DNA of 64,000 nt from Firmicutes bacterium HGW-Firmicutes-7 (GTDB lineage Bacteria > Bacillota > Clostridia > Lachnospirales > Vallitaleaceae), in assembly GCA_002841375.1 (NCBI GenBank), contig PGZO01000001.1, positions 1 to 64,000 of the forward strand, given 5' to 3'. The notes beneath the pieces are model-generated. The model was not told where the DNA came from. It ran no database searches and saw only the letters and a list, made by a program, of their open reading frames with translations. Each line of letters opens with the position of its first letter. Within the stretch, counting starts at the first letter, position 1. A program made the position numbers and the translations under genes. Shown piece by piece: positions 62,371-64,000 of the stretch.

Positions 62371-64000
62371 ATGAGAAGAAATATATTAGCAATGGCAATG
62401 GTCGTGATTTTATTGGTACATAGTGTATATTTGATTTACGGAGCAACAGATTCAAGTGTATTATCTGAACCAGTAAGTGGTATTTATACCGCGAGAGCTA
62501 CAGGAAACAATATTATTAACAACCTACGCTTTGCAGACCTTCAGGCTTCTCATTGGGCAAAAGAGCCAATTACAAGATTAGGTGCCCTTGAGATTATAAA
62601 AGGTGATTCTAACGGAAGATACAGGCCAAACAGTTCAGTATCAAAAGAAGAAGCACTCGCACTATTGGTTAGAATGATTGGACGGGAAGAAGATGCAATT
62701 CGTGCTGCACAGCAGTTGGATGCAGGAAATGAAACGAACGAGTCGTTAAATACCATATGGTCAAGAGGCTATATGAATATAGCGAATAAAATTGGCCTAA
62801 TCACAGCAGCAGAATATAGAGATGCTATCTCAGAGGATCAAGGCACCTTAGATCCTACTTCAAGTTTCATAAGACAAAATCCAGTAACAAGAGAACAAAT
62901 TGCAAAGTGGATTGTTCAGGCAGTAGGCACCATCAAACCAGAACAATTGAGTCCTGTTTATACACAACAGGCTATTTTCAATTATACTGATTGGAATAAT
63001 ATGGATGCTCAGTATACGCCATATATAGAAGCAGTTACGATAGGCAAAATCATGGTGGGAAGTGGTGGCAGATTTCAACCAAAGTCTTCATTAACCAGAG
63101 CTGAACTCGCACAGGTTCTTAAGAATATGGATAAGATCCTTTATGAAACGATGACGATTGAACAAAAGGGTGGATTTGTTGGCGCTATTACAGATACGAA
63201 TGTAATTGACCCTATTACCGGTACAGCTATACGATCCTTCTTAATTCGTAATAATGAAGGAGGCGTTGATCAGCTAGACTATGAGTATAAAAAGAATGCA
63301 ACAAACCAAATAGCTACGAAGGATGCACCAGTGTATCAAAATGGTGCTGTAAATAGCATGCTTTCTCTAAAGGAAGGCGAGGCAATAGAGTATTTAGTTG
63401 ATCAAGAAACAAATGAACTGCTTTATGTATATAGTAAGGGGAACCCATCCCCGGAGAAGGTGACTGGTATATTGCAACCCGTTACGGATCTTGATAAGGG
63501 CCAAATTACAATTAAGACAACAGCTGGAGCGCTATTTACTTATTCGTTAAGCGGTAGCCTTTATGATGCGGTTAATAATACAGTAAATATTAATGGCATA
63601 GTATACACACCAGAAAAAGCACCGGTAAGCTCATCTGTTAAATTAACATTGGTTAATTCAATCGTTACAGAGATTAGCTTACTTGGAACTGAAACTGTGT
63701 ATTCTGAAGTAAGTGGTATTGTTAAGGATAATAACACTGCTTTTTCCTATATTACAATAATTGATTGGAATGGAAATGAAGTTACTAAAAACTATAGAAA
63801 AACCAGTGTTGAGGTTGAAAAGCAGAATTATTATGATGAATCAGATGAAATTGGTTACATTGATCAAATGTTCCCTGATTATAGATTTGATGAAAAGGAC
63901 AGTGGTGTTGAAGAGATTGAGGTTGGCGACATCGTACACATGAGAATAGACCCAACGAATAAAGACTATGTGGCAGCTATTAGTGCTAAGACAAATTATG
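62371..64000 (+). CDS. S-layer homology (SLH) protein, 5' part
   Basis: The frame starts with ATG after ggagg and stays open to the window end, so only 543 codons are seen. A signal peptide (about 1-24, ILAMAMVVILLVHSVYLIYGA) is followed by three SLH-type repeats: FADLQASHWAKEPITRLGAL, then GYMNIANKIGLIT with REQIAKWI, then YTPYIEAVTIGKIMVGSGG with SLTRAELAQVL. SLH repeats anchor proteins to the cell wall. The rest (from about 265) is beta-rich and unassigned. Confidence 0.9.
   Translation, partial: MRRNILAMAMVVILLVHSVYLIYGATDSSVLSEPVSGIYTARATGNNIINNLRFADLQASHWAKEPITRLGALEIIKGDSNGRYRPNSSVSKEEALALLVRMIGREEDAIRAAQQLDAGNETNESLNTIWSRGYMNIANKIGLITAAEYRDAISEDQGTLDPTSSFIRQNPVTREQIAKWIVQAVGTIKPEQLSPVYTQQAIFNYTDWNNMDAQYTPYIEAVTIGKIMVGSGGRFQPKSSLTRAELAQVLKNMDKILYETMTIEQKGGFVGAITDTNVIDPITGTAIRSFLIRNNEGGVDQLDYEYKKNATNQIATKDAPVYQNGAVNSMLSLKEGEAIEYLVDQETNELLYVYSKGNPSPEKVTGILQPVTDLDKGQITIKTTAGALFTYSLSGSLYDAVNNTVNINGIVYTPEKAPVSSSVKLTLVNSIVTEISLLGTETVYSEVSGIVKDNNTAFSYITIIDWNGNEVTKNYRKTSVEVEKQNYYDESDEIGYIDQMFPDYRFDEKDSGVEEIEVGDIVHMRIDPTNKDYVAAISAKTNY

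Noticed and set aside
1-64000. tRNA, rRNA, CRISPR array, prophage or intact insertion sequence
   Set aside because: No cloverleaf sequence, spaced direct repeat array, integrase, capsid gene or transposase was seen on either strand.

Overview
The window is low-GC DNA from an endospore-forming member of the Firmicutes, most likely class Clostridia. Evidence for this is the sporulation and germination genes (spoIIR, a gerA/gerB/gerC operon, a SPOCS-LysM coat-type protein, a CotS-like protein), veg, T-box and SAM-I leader RNAs, and a compact eukaryote/archaeal-type prolyl-tRNA synthetase. No tRNA, rRNA, CRISPR array, prophage or intact insertion sequence was found. Genus and species cannot be fixed from the sequence alone. 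Layout: 1-5389 is the end of a nonribosomal peptide synthetase (A-end, T, C, A, T, terminal reductase) followed by its phosphopantetheinyl transferase, an arrangement like the pyrazinone (aureusimine) synthetases. 5453-8450 is a BlaI/BlaR1-type sensing operon with a secreted beta-propeller-like protein. 8507-11150 is a SAM-riboswitch-controlled operon for homocysteine formation (DUF39 protein, NIL-ferredoxin, UPF0280 protein). 11348-16369 is the most unusual part. It holds two TasA-like secreted proteins (one with a cellulose-binding-like domain), a 45-residue SipW-type peptide and a SipW-type signal peptidase. These are followed by an ABC ATPase that has lost every catalytic motif and an ABC permease fused to a signal peptidase domain lacking its catalytic Ser and His. 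16623-17717 is a divergent pair of probable spore-surface proteins (BclA-C-terminal-like and Ena/DUF3992-like). 17779-28609 is a mixed region: a flavoprotein, an AEC transporter, an amino-acid ABC transporter without an ATPase, a DUF4097 lipoprotein, a GNAT enzyme, DacA, a CheX-like/CheY pair and an O-antigen-ligase-like protein. 28837-33022 is a MarR-controlled heterodimeric ABC exporter. 33176-49195 contains a response regulator, two HAD phosphatases, T-box-proS, a DUF2975/HTH/DUF4173 operon, an iron-transporter fusion, NatAB, ManA, the CCA enzyme, a CotS-like protein and a PEGA protein. 49254-64000 carries phosphoglucomutase, veg, a SPOCS-LysM protein, ispE, a GntR regulator, the ger operon, spoIIR, murI, a DUF1934 protein and the start of an S-layer-homology protein cut by the window end. 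Repeats: a MITE-like family of long hairpins recurs at 40913, 59724, 59776, 60687 and 62215. A second family built on the core GTGCCTGTCCCCTTTG occurs at 21147 and 22860, with a relative at 37807. G/C-rich hairpins based on CCCCAC/GTGGGG occur at 5278 (inside a gene), 47571 and 51574. The strongest candidate for an undescribed system is the 11348-16369 secretion locus. The predicted catalytic losses in its ABC protein and fused peptidase domain are read directly from the sequence; the joint function is inference.
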